NCBI RefSeq assembly: GCF_002078875.1
Contig: NC_034421.1
Span: 8,206,365 to 8,270,364 of the forward strand
DNA: 64,000 nt
DNA from: Numida meleagris
Taxonomy: Eukaryota > Chordata > Aves > Galliformes > Numididae
Direction: 5' to 3'
Positions 1 to 13,169 of this stretch are shown here, in pieces. Position 1 is the first letter of the stretch; each line of letters begins with the position of its first letter. The notes beneath the pieces are model-generated. The model did not search any database. It saw nothing but the letters and a program-made list of their open reading frames with translations, and was not told where the DNA came from. The position numbers and the translations under genes were made by a program.

Positions 1-3000
1 GTTTGCTTCCCAGCCAGTGCCTCAGACCCTCACTATCCTATTGCAGAACTTCAAACAAGGCAGCAATTCTGCTGGTGCCATGGGGTGCAGAAAAGCAGTG
101 TTGCTTAGGAACTGGCTTCCTCCTGGTGCCTCTCACTTGGTTGTCCTTGAGATCAGCACAGAAGTCCATTTGCAGGCTTGCAGAGGAGAGCAGCATTACC
201 ATGGCTGTGAGGCTTCTAGTATCATCAGTGCTGCCGTAGAAATAGGATTTTCTGCTTCTCTTGTGATGGTTGAATCTCTTTGCACAGATTTTGTGGATGG
301 ATGAAGTATTGAATACTGTGATTCAATGTCTAGAGCGTGGTGGGTGAATTGCACGAAGGAGCTGCTCAGTAAGGCTCCTTGCTGCCAAGATCCTTACAGC
401 AGCTGGATCGCTGTAGGAGAGGCTTGTGTTGCTGGGAAATAGGCCTGGATAATTAAACTTTTAAAGCTGATATTTCCACGATCTCTAGATCTTTGAAGTT
501 TTCCATCTATAATATTTATCAAACCTGACTTATTTCTTGTCACTACGGTCTGCTTAAACCAAGTCACCCCTTTATATAGATGCAGCTTCTTGCTCCCATT
601 GAGTTTCTAATGCCTGTACCTGAGGACCCTGATAATCTGCATGTTCCATTGTAGTGCCTCTTTACTTTTTCGTTGCTCTTTCCTTTGTTGTTCAACAACT
701 TTAAGGATTAATTTCTCCCACTTCTTCCCCATTAGCATGCCTAGGAGGCTAGCACCCTTTCTGTGTTGTTGTTCGAACTGCGACTGTTCAGTCCAGGCTC
801 TCTGTGGTAGTCTTGTTTGGATTTGCTGTATTGTTATGGACACTTTCATTTGCTGGATTTGAGCTTTTTTCTCTCTCTTTTTTTCTTTCATTTTAGATGT
901 GCTTCTTCCTGAATCCAGAAGTTTACAAAGCCCTCAATTTACTTGCAAAAAACTTGTTTGTGTTCATAAATCTACAGGATCTCCTTCAAATTATTTTGCC
1001 TGACAGAAGTGCTTTCATGTTCCATTTTACAGATGAGTGAGCAAAGGCTGAGTTGGTGGAGGTGTGGGCTAAGAGTAGTATTCCTGCTTCCAGGTGTGAG
1101 ACCCACGATTTACATATTTTATCTCCCATCTTCTTGGAGAAATGTAACTCAAGCTTTGTGTTTTGCATCAGTAAAACAATTTCTGACTAAGGCTTCAGAA
1201 ATTTTCTTCTAAATTGGTATTAAAGAGAATCTCAACTGTAACAACAGCATTCTGTCATTTTTGATACAAGCTTATGATTTACCTGGTTTTGGAAAGATGT
1301 CATCTTTCCCATGACCTCCAGGATTGTTCAAGGACACTAGCTTTGTCATTAGGAAGTAAATAAACGTGAGTATGAGATTATGATGTCTTACCTTGCAAGA
1401 CAGAAACTTTGCATCTCTTCTAAAGTTAATTCATTGCTCTTTGCCTTTCTGGGCCGTGGGCAGTGAGAGTCTTTGACAACTGTTTGCCGTAACCATAAAT
1501 TTGGAAGTAATTCAGGGAGCTTCTAGCAGGAAGTGAAGGCTTCTGCCATACACCTGAGGCTCCTGTAATCCACTGGTGCTACAAATCAACGTGACCTTGT
1601 GATGCTGTGCAGTCAGTGATGTGCCAGCAAGGAGGAGAACCCCGCTCACTGCTGCGTGGGAAGAGAGCTCCAGCTCTGTCGATACCTCCCTGTTCCAGCT
1701 GAGACCTAATTGTTTGGGGAATTGGGAGAACCATAAATAAAGGAGATTAAATTCTACTGTTGAGACAGAAGTTTGATTTTTAAAAAGTCACGAGTTCAAG
1801 AGTGGTCATGCTTGCGTGCAAAATTGCTCTGTGATTCTGGAAGAAATGGTTGTAGATAATTTGGAGCCTGTGACTGCTTGTGAGCCCTGAATTAAGATGC
1901 TGAAGTTGTTCTCCTGTTGTGACTTCATTTTGTGCTGCTAGGTTTTTCCGTGATAGCTGTTCCCAGCTCTGGTTGTCCCACATTTTGAACTCTGAATGCT
2001 TTGTGAACGTGCACTACCGCAAATGCTGCTGGCTGTATGCAGTCCTCTGAATGTGAGCTCTTCTTGTAAGATCTGAACGAATCCCAGGTAGAGCCTGTTT
2101 GGGCAGCGTGCTTTAGGGGAGGGATGTGACCCAGAGTGGCTGTCTGTCCCTGTGCTTGAGCCCAGTTACCGTCACGAGAGCCAGCAGCATTGCCTGAGTG
2201 GCTTTTTTCTTGTAGTACAGCTCTGCATGTCCTCCAGCCCAGTAAAACTGTTAAGCTGAATGTTAAACTGAATTTATAATAACATTTCTAAGGACATGAT
2301 AATGACGTTTCTAAAGGTGTTGACTGAAGTTAAAGGAGTAGGGATGTTAAGAAGTGTGGAAGAGGTTTTAGTTCATGAGTGTTTCTTTGTTTCTAGGAAA
2401 TATGTTAAAAATGAATTCCTTTTTTTTTCTTTAGGAAGCTGGCCCAACATACAATGAGCTAACTGTGCCTTCTGCTGGTTTCACAAACTGTCGAAGTAGC
2501 ACGCTCTCCGTAGCACACACTTTCATTAGAAGTAGCAGTTACTAGGCTGGGGCAGTTACCATATTTATTGCCCAGACAACTGGCTTGCTGTGTTGCTTCC
2601 CATGCTCTGTGTGGCCTCTCTATCTGTAGACTGCCTGCACTCAGAGCTTTTGTGTTAGTTTCCCCATGCTGGTCTGTAGGGCAGAGGTTTGATAAGCCTA
2701 ACGTTAACTTGATGAAGCTGAAGTATGCAACTTTTTCTGTACCAAGAGCAGAGGTGAAACATGGTAAAACAGTGAAGACAGGTGTCACCCCAAAATTAAC
2801 AAAAAGTGGATTTTCAAGGTGTATCTTTTAAGAATATAGATCCCTGCCTTCAAATCTGTGTGTTTGGTTTTTAATTGTACAGTCTGTAAGTAAGACTTTC
2901 CTCTGAAGACAATTGTAATGCTGGAGATTAATTCATTTTTAGATGTTGTACTCAACCTTCAGATTTGAAGCTGAATTATTCTCTGAATTTTGGGTGAGAA

Positions 3001-6000
3001 CTGTGCTTGCAGCTCAGATTGAGTTCCAAGTAGAAGTCCTGTTTTCAGCTCCCATTTCTATTCCCCCCAAATGGATTTTTTAGTTGCTCTTATCAAATTT
3101 TGCCTAGTAATATCAAGGCTTTCATTTTTTAAGCAGTCCAAAGATCAGTCGTGCACTGACCTATCTACCCAGATCAGGTACCCACTTAATGCTGCTTTTG
3201 CATTTGAATATTTTTCCATTTGATCTCTTAAGCTAATCATACAAGCCCTTAAGCGTGTGTTTTTCTTGTAGCGTGACTTGGTTGTGCTGACTTCAGTAGA
3301 GCTTGTGATGTGCTGAATGCTGTGAATGCTTGTAAATCCTTGCTGGATTTGGTTCTTTAGTATGATGTATGGAAAATGATTCCCTCAGTAGGTGTTAGCC
3401 TGTTAGAAAATCTTTTGGAGATCTTACAGGAAATCCTGGTTCTTCAAAATGATTGTTGTTCTGTGAGTTCATCGTTCTCTTTTTTCCCACCCATTTGCAA
3501 GGAGTACTGCATCACTGACAATGGGAGATGCTTTAAGAAGACTGCATCATTGGATTATTATATTATAGTTAGTTTGGCAATTCCCTTTGAAGAAACAAAA
3601 CTCTATTACATAGAAATTAAATCAGTTCCTTGTGCCTCAGCATGTGCCTGAGAACTCAGGTGCTTGTGCCCGTCAGCGGTAAGAACTGAATTTATATGGG
3701 TAAGCACAGAAGCAATTTTCTGTCTCTTCTACTTCTCAGCATGTAGCCCCAACAGTGGCCACCCCGTTCTGAGATTAGAAACATTTTTCAAGATTACTTG
3801 TTTAAAGGTAAAATTATGTAGTGCTTATTTGGGCTATTTATTATTATACAAATTATCTGTTGAAGCCTTTGGAGTTTTTAGTCTCTTTCTGTAGGTTTTT
3901 TTACAAGGACAAAAGCATTTCTGTGTTTATGTGATAAAGGTTAAAAATCTTTTCTGGGCTAGCTACATTATTTTTAGTCTATCTGGGGAAAAAAATCAGG
4001 CCATTTCTAGTGTGTATAGTATTGTTCTGCACTTGGACACTTCTTCATTGAGACGCTTCCCAAGATTGGTGGTGATAAAAAACATTTGTCATCCGGTGTA
4101 TGTTCAGTGACCCTTGTGAAATGAGTTTAGTTTTTAGATAAGGGTTTTCAAAGTTGTGTTGATAGAAAACAAGCATTTTCTCACTGTTTGCATTCATAGA
4201 AGCGGGAAAAATATAAAGATGCAATGTAGCTAAATTTCAGGTCATGTAAGAGATTTAGAATTGGAAAAGTTACACCGGTATTTTCTTACTGGAATTTCAG
4301 TAAGCTCAGTAGAAGATACTTGTGCATGGTGTGGTTCAGAATTTCACTTGGCTGCACACTAAGTCCCAGCGTTTAGTTCAGGTTGATCAAAGCCTTTGTA
4401 ATTTTTTAGATAAAGCTGGTTTCATCTGGAGGATTACGAGAAAATGTTTACTTGCACCAGTCTCAGGCTTTGCTGCTACATTTTTTACAGGCTTTTGCTG
4501 TAGCTTGCATGCTTGGGTGCTTGATTGCTCCTGGAGTGGATATTGACTTTCTGCTGAGACAGACATGGCAAGCTGATGTGTTTTGTTTAACATTTAAAAG
4601 CTACTCAGGCAGCCTGATGTTTGCATCCTCCTTGGGAGGGGAGGGGAAAAAACAGAGAAGCAGGATGGGAAGAAAACAATTTCAGAGAAAAGCAATTGTA
4701 AAAACCGGTTCTTGTTCAAAGTCAATACGTTCAAATCTGTCTCTGAACAATAGAAAACTGGATTTTGAAAGACTTCTAAATAGCTCCCTGTACTGAGGTC
4801 AAAGAAAACAATCCCATTCATGGTAGAAGACCCATCGATAGGAAATCCATACTGGGCAGTGCTTCTTGTGGCGGTTGTGTTTGGCGGCATTGTGCTTGGC
4901 AATGGTAAGAGTCAGAATGTCTCGGTTAGAAGCCTGTGTTTTCAGCACAGAGAAGTGAGAGATGAGCTTCCCAAAGGCTATCAGTGTTGTTTGGCAAAAC
5001 TATTGTTTTTTTCCTGGTCTCACTTGGAGCCTTAGCAGGAGAAATTGCAGTAACCAGCTCAGTTGTATCCCTCTTATTCCTGATTTACGAAGAGCTGTTA
5101 TTCCAGGTAATCAGAATCCAAAACTGTGGAGATAACTTTCTAAGATTTCGAATGGGAGTGTCTTGCTTTTATATAAAAACAGATATTGCTCTTTGCTACA
5201 AGACAGTGTATCAGTGAAGTCTTAAAAATACTTTTCTAAAACTTCTTTATATAACTAAGATTTAATAAGTAGGTTAGCATGGGTTGCCCTCAAAAATTAG
5301 CTTGAATTATAGATTCAATTCAGCTCTTCAGTAGTACATCAGAGGAAGGGGGGGAAAAAAGCAAATTGAGGAATGAAACAAATATCCACTTCATGTGGAT
5401 TTTAGTAACAGAACATTCTCATTTTCATTTAAGTTTGTGTTAATGCTGTTCTTGCTACTTAATATAAGGGAAATGTGCTGATAAGACCTTCTCATGTTGT
5501 GCTGAGGTGTCTCAATAAAAGATAGGTTGAGGAATGCTGCCCAGACCCTGCTCCTGGTTTGAGTCAGTTGATCAATTTCATATAGATCGTGCGTTGAGAT
5601 ATGGGGACCCAGCACTCCCTTTTCTATCCAAACTCTTCAGAGAGTAACAACAGAAAAACAAGACTAGATAGTTGTTTATCTTTTTCTTTGTAATGTTGAA
5701 TTCACTCCTAGAATGGTCCATTTTGTTCAAATAACAAATCTGATTTTATATTGCATTTGATCAACAGTAAGAGAAAACAAGTGTTTTCTTTCTGTGTATC
5801 TCAGTTCATTTCTTACTATAGAAGCTAGAAGGGAATGGTCAGATTTCAAACCAAGGTGGCACTGGATACACACTGGACTTTTCTATTAGTTGCTGCTTCT
5901 TTCTGCTCCCTGCTTTCCCTTTGCTCCTGGTCTGTAATATACACATCAGCTGCAACATGCTTCTCTTTTTCAGCCCTTGTGCCAAGATAGGCCTTAATCT

Positions 6001-9000
6001 TAGCAATTTTTCCTTAGTGATCTATCCAAGGTTGGCCTTTTTTGTCTTGATTAGTCAGGCAGGACTTCTTCCAGGCGCTCGGTAGTTTGAACACTCATTT
6101 CGTGAGTTCAGACTTCACAAATGCAGTTCCACTGTGCATAAGTATACTGAGTGCAGTTGCCAAGACAGCTTTTTAGAAATGTTCTTTGAGCCTTGTATTG
6201 CTCTGGGTTCAGCTTTTCCTGGCTTTTTTTTCCCCTATTCCATCAAGTGTCAGATGCCCACTCTGGGATGTCCCATTCTGTTCCTTGGGACACAGTTCAG
6301 CCTTTCCATCCCATCTATTGCTCCTGTATGTTGGTATGAGCCGCTTTTTTGAAAAGTTTCCATCTTGTCTCCGTTACACAAGCCCATCACATTATTGTAA
6401 CTAAAATCCCTGACAATATTTCTGCTGACAAAAATGCGAGGGAAAATTGCACTAATCCTCTAAGTTCTCATAAAAAAATGCTGTTGGCTTTTTTTGATGT
6501 CTCAATCTGTTTTTATTCATTATTTCATGTTTTAGTGGGAAATTATTTTGAGGGAAGAAACATCTTCACTTTTGTGTTACTCCATATTGTAGAGTATGCA
6601 CCGGACTGTGAAAACTGTCATGACTGGAGGTCCTTCATGGTGTTAAAAATTAAGACTAACTTGCAGGTCTTTGAAAGAGAAAAATGAGTAGCTTGATTTT
6701 CATATCTCCCTTCTCAAACTGTCCCAGCTTTAATTCTAGGTTATTAAAATTCAGTCATAGTGTGAGTACATTAAATATAGTTAATTCCATTGGAATTTTG
6801 ATTAAGTGTTTTTAGCCTGCAGATGAAGTTAAATTAAATAATACTGCCATCTGCCAATAATTCTTGTCTTCCAGGATTCTACCCACAAAGATATTACATT
6901 AGAAAGTCAAGGCAGTCAGTAGGGTTTAAAGCATATCAATTTGGAAGTATTTTAACTTGGAAAGAGGTTAAAAAAAAAAAAGAGCTTGAAGTGAATCTGT
7001 GTTCAGTCTCTTCAAATTAATTCCATTTGAGAAGCTGCACCTGTAGAGTTTCTCTAGTGTTACTTCCAAAGCCAGTTACCAGCCTACCTTTCTGGTTCTT
7101 GACAGGTGGAGTTACTGAATTCCTCAGTGGATGAGGTTATCAGGAGCCTTGTGGATAGAATTCTGAGAGAGCTTATTACTGTGATAGAATTTGTATGGAT
7201 TACTTACCATCACAGGGTTGTTTCTGTTGTTTATATATCCTGCTATGACAATTTATATAAACTTAAAATAAGAACAGAATAAAATAGTTCTCTTGTGAAG
7301 GGGATTCAAAACTCACTGTGCTGAAGCTCTGCATCTCAAAGTAGTCCTCATCCTGCGTCACTTAAGCAGTTTGACTAAGTTGACATTAAGTATGCTGTTT
7401 AGCTTTTTTACAATCCTGACAGTGGCACTGAGACTTGGATGTGATCATTATTTCCCATAACCTTTCTGTCTCTCTGTTGCCTTACACTGACTCTGTTGCA
7501 TTGGTTCTTAATCGTTTATTTTTATAAAATTAAGAGCCTACATAGCAGGTAAAATAACTTGTGCGGGGAGTCTTAATTGCACACTAAGCTGCCTGCTTCA
7601 CTCAGTTAAGGGAACTCAGTACAAAGCAAATTTGAATTCAGCTAGTTCTGGCCAAGTTCAGAATCCATTAGCTGTTTAAAAATCTTAGTATTAGATAAAT
7701 TGAAGTGGCTTTGAATGTTGATAAGGCTGCGGGCATAAAAGATGTACGTGCAAAACTGCTGGAGTGAAGATAGGCTTAAACTGTTCTGTCTTCTAAGTAT
7801 GCTTGCTTTGACAGAGTCTGGATTAACCCCTGAAAGGGAAGTGACAATTTACCACCAATACAAAAAACCCAGGTATTCTTGCTGATGGGAGACTGCTTAT
7901 GTTCTTCTCTTAGGCAGCATCTGTTTTGCCCCTACAGCACAGCCGCCCTCTCCCAGTAACTGAGCACTTGCTGGAGCAGTACTCTGCTGCTACTTAGAAA
8001 AACACATCAGTCTTTTAGTAGAAGGGTAAGCTTAGCACTTCAGATGGCCAAACTTTTCAATTACATCACCTGGATTACATTATGTAATACTTCTGCCCAT
8101 CTAGAAGCAGTAAAACAGTTTAATAATTGAAAGTTCTATTTTGTTTTTCTTAGCTAGGCACATACCTCTCCACTGAGCTGTGTTGCAGTGCATGGAATAA
8201 GCCAAGCTGCTATCAAAGGCACCTGGGCTGGCCCTGGTGAGATGGTAGTAAGTTAAATTTAATTGATGGGACATACTATTCTGAATTACTAAAGTTGGCG
8301 ATTTGTTGCATTAGATGTGCACCTTTATCTGTGCTTTTCTGGGCCAGAAGCTATAGAACTCAGGGCCACATCTTTTATTCAGACTTACTGTACATTCCCA
8401 ATACTGTGGAGCTCTAATATCTTGCTGTATGTCACTGTCATCTCAGCTGCTAGACTCTGATGCAAGAATTCATCTTGGCTGTGTTGCCCTCATATCTGTT
8501 GCACAAGGCAAAAATATTTACCAGATATTACTCAGCATCTGCTCTTTCTATATTTGAAAAATGATCTATAAATACAGATCTAGATTGACTGGTAATGAAA
8601 TACTGTGATAAAAATTCCACTTGTGAAAAGTGTGATTGTGCCAAGGAGTGCATTGCCTGCTGTAGGGTTTTATACAAGTTGTACGGTTTAAGCGTTACTT
8701 TATTTTTTTGTATTGCTAGCTGGAACTTCAGGAAAGTATACTGATGGGTTTGGGGAAAACAGTTATTGTAAAACTATTGCCAGGTTACACAGCTAGACAT
8801 CATTGTGTGCACTTCACAGCACTGTGCTTCTTATGCCGTTCTGGATTAGAAAAGCTTTTAAAAAGAGGAGAAGGTGCCAGATATGGCAAATTGAAGGAAG
8901 CAAAAAATAATAGATGTGTATTTGATTTGTGTTACATCAAGCTCATATTGCTTGCAGTACGAGATCCACTTCGGAAACTCTTGCTCTTTCAGCTGATAGT

Positions 9001-10500
9001 GCAACAGCTCGTGGCAGGTTTTAGGCTGTGAGGAGGTATCACTTAGCTGTTGGGTGTTCCTGTCATTATGCTGAGAAATGGGTACACCTTAGGAAGCATG
9101 GCACTGCGTTTATTATGACTGAGACGCATGCCAGCCCTTCAGACAAAGTGTAGGAGAGCTCTAAACATGCCTTCTCTTAAGGACAGCTGAAATATCCAAA
9201 GGCTAGAATGAGTGTGAATAGAAACATGGTATCAGTGTGATTTTTGTCTGTTATTTGGACAGGTATGGAGGCACCTAGAAGCAGCAATATCAGTCGAGAG
9301 GAGACAGATCAGGAGGGCCCTGTGGCAGGCAGAGCATGGGCACTCATGGCAGCGTGTGGCTGGGGAGGTAAGGTGAGCTGAAACCGTGCTCGAGGAAAAG
9401 GGCTCCTGCGTGCTTGGGTGCGTGTTGTTCAGTGTGGTATATCAGAAGGCTTAAGCATGCAACAGCATTTTTGTGCCTGTGCTCGCTTGCTGTGCAGGCT
9501 AAGAACGCAACAGATATCCCCAGCTGGGGACTTCTGCTTTCTTCTTACATTTTTCTGAAAGTCAGATTTTGTTCTACAAAGTGTTATTTGACACGTGTAC
9601 CACCCTGGGATCCTTCCTGGGGCTGGTAAAGGTTTGGAGGAGTTAGTGGCAAAGTGTGCGGTGAATTCAGTGAGTGGGTAGGAGCTGAGAGCTCTTAAAG
9701 TTCAGACTGGTGCTGTATGTGGTGCGAAGAAGCTTTGTAACTGTACAAAGCCACCTCAAGGAAGTTTAGAAGGTACAAAAGCATTGATCCCTGTGGGTGA
9801 GGGGTGTTTGGGAGCCTCAGGGGTGAGTGAGAGATCTCAGTGGAGGTGGCTGTGGAAGGACAGGCAGGCCATTGGCTTCAGAGCCTTCATGGGTGGTTGA
9901 AAGCAGCTCAAGCCTTTGGGTTTTATGGATTTCTGAGAGAAACTCGTTATTGCTTTAAGTGTAATAAACTACATAGAAAAGCTGAAGTATATGAAAAGAC
10001 CACTTCTTTCAAAGTGCTGGGTGCCTTCTGATCCAGGCCACCACACTGCAACCAGAGCCAGCCAGAGGAGCTGCTGCCTGGCCGCGGTGCCAGCCCCTGA
10101 GAAAGGGGCGATTCATCCAGAGTGACCTTCCAGCCGTCAGCTGTTTCCTAAATGCGCTCTCCTGAGGTGCTGTTATTTAACTGCAGGCATCAGGTCTTGT
10201 TCTCCCGCTGGCTCTGCGGCTGTTGCTCATTGAACAGGTTGGAGCAATCGACGTGGTTCCTACCGGGCTGCTGCTTCAGAAAGGTCATGTACGCCCCGGC
10301 AAAGTCTGTCACTCGCCTTTTAAGAACAGTAGGAATCAAATCTTCTCAGTAACTGTGACCAACAAAGCTACGGGAGATGTTTTGCAGCTTAATATTCTAT
10401 TACAGATCAGAGCCACTGGGAAAACTTTTGAAGTAACACAAGAAAGAAACAAAAAAAACTAAATAAAAAGCTCTTCAGGGCTAAAGTCTTTCAGCAATCT
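1..10500. other. Non-coding DNA, possibly intronic; no supported gene
   Basis: No long frame with a convincing start, splice pattern or recognisable protein is present. By eye the + strand is richer in T than A, with many T-runs and few A-runs. That asymmetry is common on the sense strand of vertebrate introns, so transcription to the right is a possible inference. A few open segments bounded by AG and GT dinucleotides (3361-3462, 3740-3807, 4784-4904, 4985-5106, 6536-6666, 7106-7282) are discussed as findings. None is firm enough to annotate as an exon. No transposable element was recognised. A short A-run lies near 6970. Confidence 0.5.
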
Positions 10501-12420
10501 GGGTTGCCAGTACCCTCACCAAACTTAGGTTTTTTTTTTCCTGTGTTTGAAAATAAATGAGAAACTGTTGGAAGCACCAGGTGGTTGCACCAAGCACCCA
10601 TGAAATGCTTGTGCAAACAATGGCTTGCCTACAGCCAGGAGCTGGTTGGCATTCAGAGGGGAGGGAAAGTGGGTAGGAGATAAAGACTTAAGGAAAGATG
10701 ACATTTTAGAATTACTTATGTGCTGTGCGTGACTGAGTTAAAGGCTGTAGGTTAAACTGAATATGAGTATAGTTCTCTTAGGGATCTGGTTGTGCTGTAT
10801 ACATCAGCTCTACATGTCTTGCCTATTTCAGGTCTTATGGTAAAATATAGTCATGGAACTAGGAAATGAAAACTTCATTAGCAGCCATTATTGCACTGAA
10901 TAGGGCATTTCTGTGCTCTGTGATATCAAGCATTTGCTTTGTGCTTTGGAAATTACTTTTGCTTCTCCTAATGGGAGTGGGCGCTTTTAAAATTGCTTGA
11001 AGTGAGAACAATACCAGAGATCAGTTTAACCAAAATTTGTCAGCCATATGCATTGTGTAAGCCACAGGTACCACATGCTGCAGGATGGTTCTAAAGACCC
11101 AGAAATTGCAATATCCATATGCTAATTTTGTATCAGTCATAAATTGGATTCTTTTCCTCTGTTGAAAAACGTACCTAAAAGAGGCGAAGCGAAACTAAAT
11201 GGGGCTTACATGTGAATTTTCATTGTAATCTCTGAACAGCTGTGATTGTGTGTAGAAGAATTAGACACATCTAAGCAATTGTTAGGTTATTTTGATTTGC
11301 TCAGTGTGATTTTTCAGAAGACAAGATGTCTGATGTTGCTGGGTAACGCAGTACACAACCCTGCAGAAATCCAGAGTGGCTGCTGGTGGCTCTTGCTTAA
11401 TGTGATTGATATGTATTGTAATTTTCATGCTCAAGGGGAAGTGGGGCTTAGTTTTGAGGGAAGGATAAAAATGGGTCTCTAAGTAATTACATTTTGCCTC
11501 AGTGTTGCTCTCTTTGAGACATAGGACATTTAGAGGTGAAATAGAAATAACTTCTAATTTCTTTTGAATTCATAAACCAATTAATTTTCTTAAAACTAGC
11601 CTTCCCTTTTTAACACATAAATCACAATGCCTACCATTTCCTATTCACCCCTTTTCACTCATTTTTAAGGCTTGATCTCTAATAAATTCTTGCAGCTTTT
11701 AAAACCATAGAGGAATGTAAATGACAGCTTGCTACTTGTAGTCTGTGGCGGTAGATTGTGGTGGTAGACTGTGGTGCTGGAGTCGTGTAGAGTGGCTGAA
11801 ACTGCGTTGTGGGTTGGTCCATGCATCCAGAGCCCTGAGGCATTCCTGAGATGCTGACAGACTGTCACCTTGCTGCCACAGCAACCCCAAGCCAGAAGCA
11901 GGAGCTGTGAACTTCAAAATATGTGAGCCCTTTCCTGCAGTATCAAAGCCTTTCCATGCACCTTAAGCAAGTGGGAGATTTTTTCTCTAACATAACATAA
12001 AATGGGCTCGAAGTGCTATAGCAAGCAAAATTCAGCTTTGCACCATCCTATAGCACTTTTTAAGAATTCTTTACAAGATCAGTTCAGCTCAAAGAAAGTG
12101 ACAAGGTTTTGAGCCCAGTCACTAACAACCGGCATGCCGTGAACACATTGCTTATTTCTACTTACTGCTCATTTGAATCTGGTTTTTATTGCCTGTTTGA
12201 CATCAGTATGCTCATCTCTGTATTAAAGAGCTTTTTAGCACCTGATATTTTCTCCCTGCAGAGGAGTATCACAGCCATGTAGCTGCCTGGTTTTCCTTGT
12301 GACAGCCTAAGTACTGAGCTCCTTAATCTCAGGGTGTTGAGCGTGGCAATGTGCAATGGCAGTTCGTCGTGGAGGGGAATCTCACATTAAAAATGTCAGT
12401 GCCAGGAGAGGAGGGAGGAG
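10501..12420. other. Unique non-coding DNA
   Basis: I see no gene, RNA gene or recognisable transposable element here. The only structure noted is a small imperfect 13-bp tandem repeat near 11750, listed separately. Confidence 0.5.
11744..11781. repeat. Imperfect 13-bp tandem repeat, three copies
   Basis: Three consecutive copies of a unit resembling TGTGGTGGTAGAC, at 11744-11756, 11757-11769 and 11770-11781, with one to a few differences between copies and the last copy one base short. It is probably a small minisatellite arisen by slippage. No function is implied. Confidence 0.7.
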
Positions 12421-12463
12421 TTAATGCCTCTGCAGTGCATTAAGGTGGGCCAGGCGTCTCATG

Positions 12464-12480
12464 ATTTGCATTCATGCAAA
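12464..12480. promoter_or_regulatory. Back-to-back inverted octamer motifs (possible POU-factor site)
   Basis: A perfect octamer ATTTGCAT (12464-12471) is followed two bases later by ATGCAAA (12474-12480). Together they form a 16-bp palindrome with 7-bp arms and a 2-base centre. Octamers of this form bind Oct/POU proteins, and paired octamers can bind POU dimers; this spacing is not one of the classical PORE or MORE arrangements. The site lies in AT-rich DNA without repeats, so a regulatory role is possible. Binding is inferred from the motif alone. Confidence 0.35.
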
Positions 12481-13169
12481 CAACTTGCTTTGTAAATAAT
12501 CTTTAATAGAGCAGGGCACACCACGGCGTTCACTTGACTGGCAGGCATCCAACCGTTGTGTTCACTGACAAACATGAAATAGTGCAGTAAGCAATGCAAG
12601 TAGATCACCGCTGTCTTGATTTATGCACATGCATGGAGTGAGTCTTCCTTTTATTTGTGTGACAACTGGGATGACAGAACGTAATGAGAGAGTTCAGTTC
12701 CTTAACAATTAAGGATTGGCGGTGGATAAATATAGAAATATGCTGCTCATACAGGTGTGACTGGATTGTAGAAGGGATATGCAAAATGAGATAAGTGATA
12801 AGGCCTATGGCAGTATAGGTGTGTAATCCGCTAGCTTGTTGCTTCCCTACCCAAGGAGATACCTAGTTGCAGCTTCCTTAACAGCAGTTATGCTCAAGCA
12901 AGGAAAATGTCTTTCTTGGTTAATTTGTATTTAGTTTTTTTAAAGTGAAATAATACTTGCACTATTGAATGTGTATTTTTGGTACATGGGTATCGGGTAG
13001 GAATACAAATTACCTTTATCTTCCTCCTTTGCTTTCCTGCACTTGTCCTCGTGCTCTCCTGGCCTCCAGTATCTTTCTGAGAGATAGAAGGGGAGCTCGC
13101 TGCTTGCCAGAGGCTGCTGCTGCAGTGAGGACTAGTAACTACATTCTGTGAGGGTTCTCTAGAAATACG

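Noticed and set aside
2437..2542. Open segment after a long T tract ending in TTTAG, reading EAGPTYNELTVPSAGF to a stop
   Set aside because: The acceptor is good, but only 35 codons follow before a stop, there is no partner exon in matching phase nearby and the sequence is not recognised.
8744..9031. Frame starting MGLGKTVIV, resembling the GKT motif of SNF2-type helicases
   Set aside because: Only about seven residues resemble the motif. The residues before and after it do not fit, no other helicase motif is present, and a frame of 95 codons is ordinary by chance.
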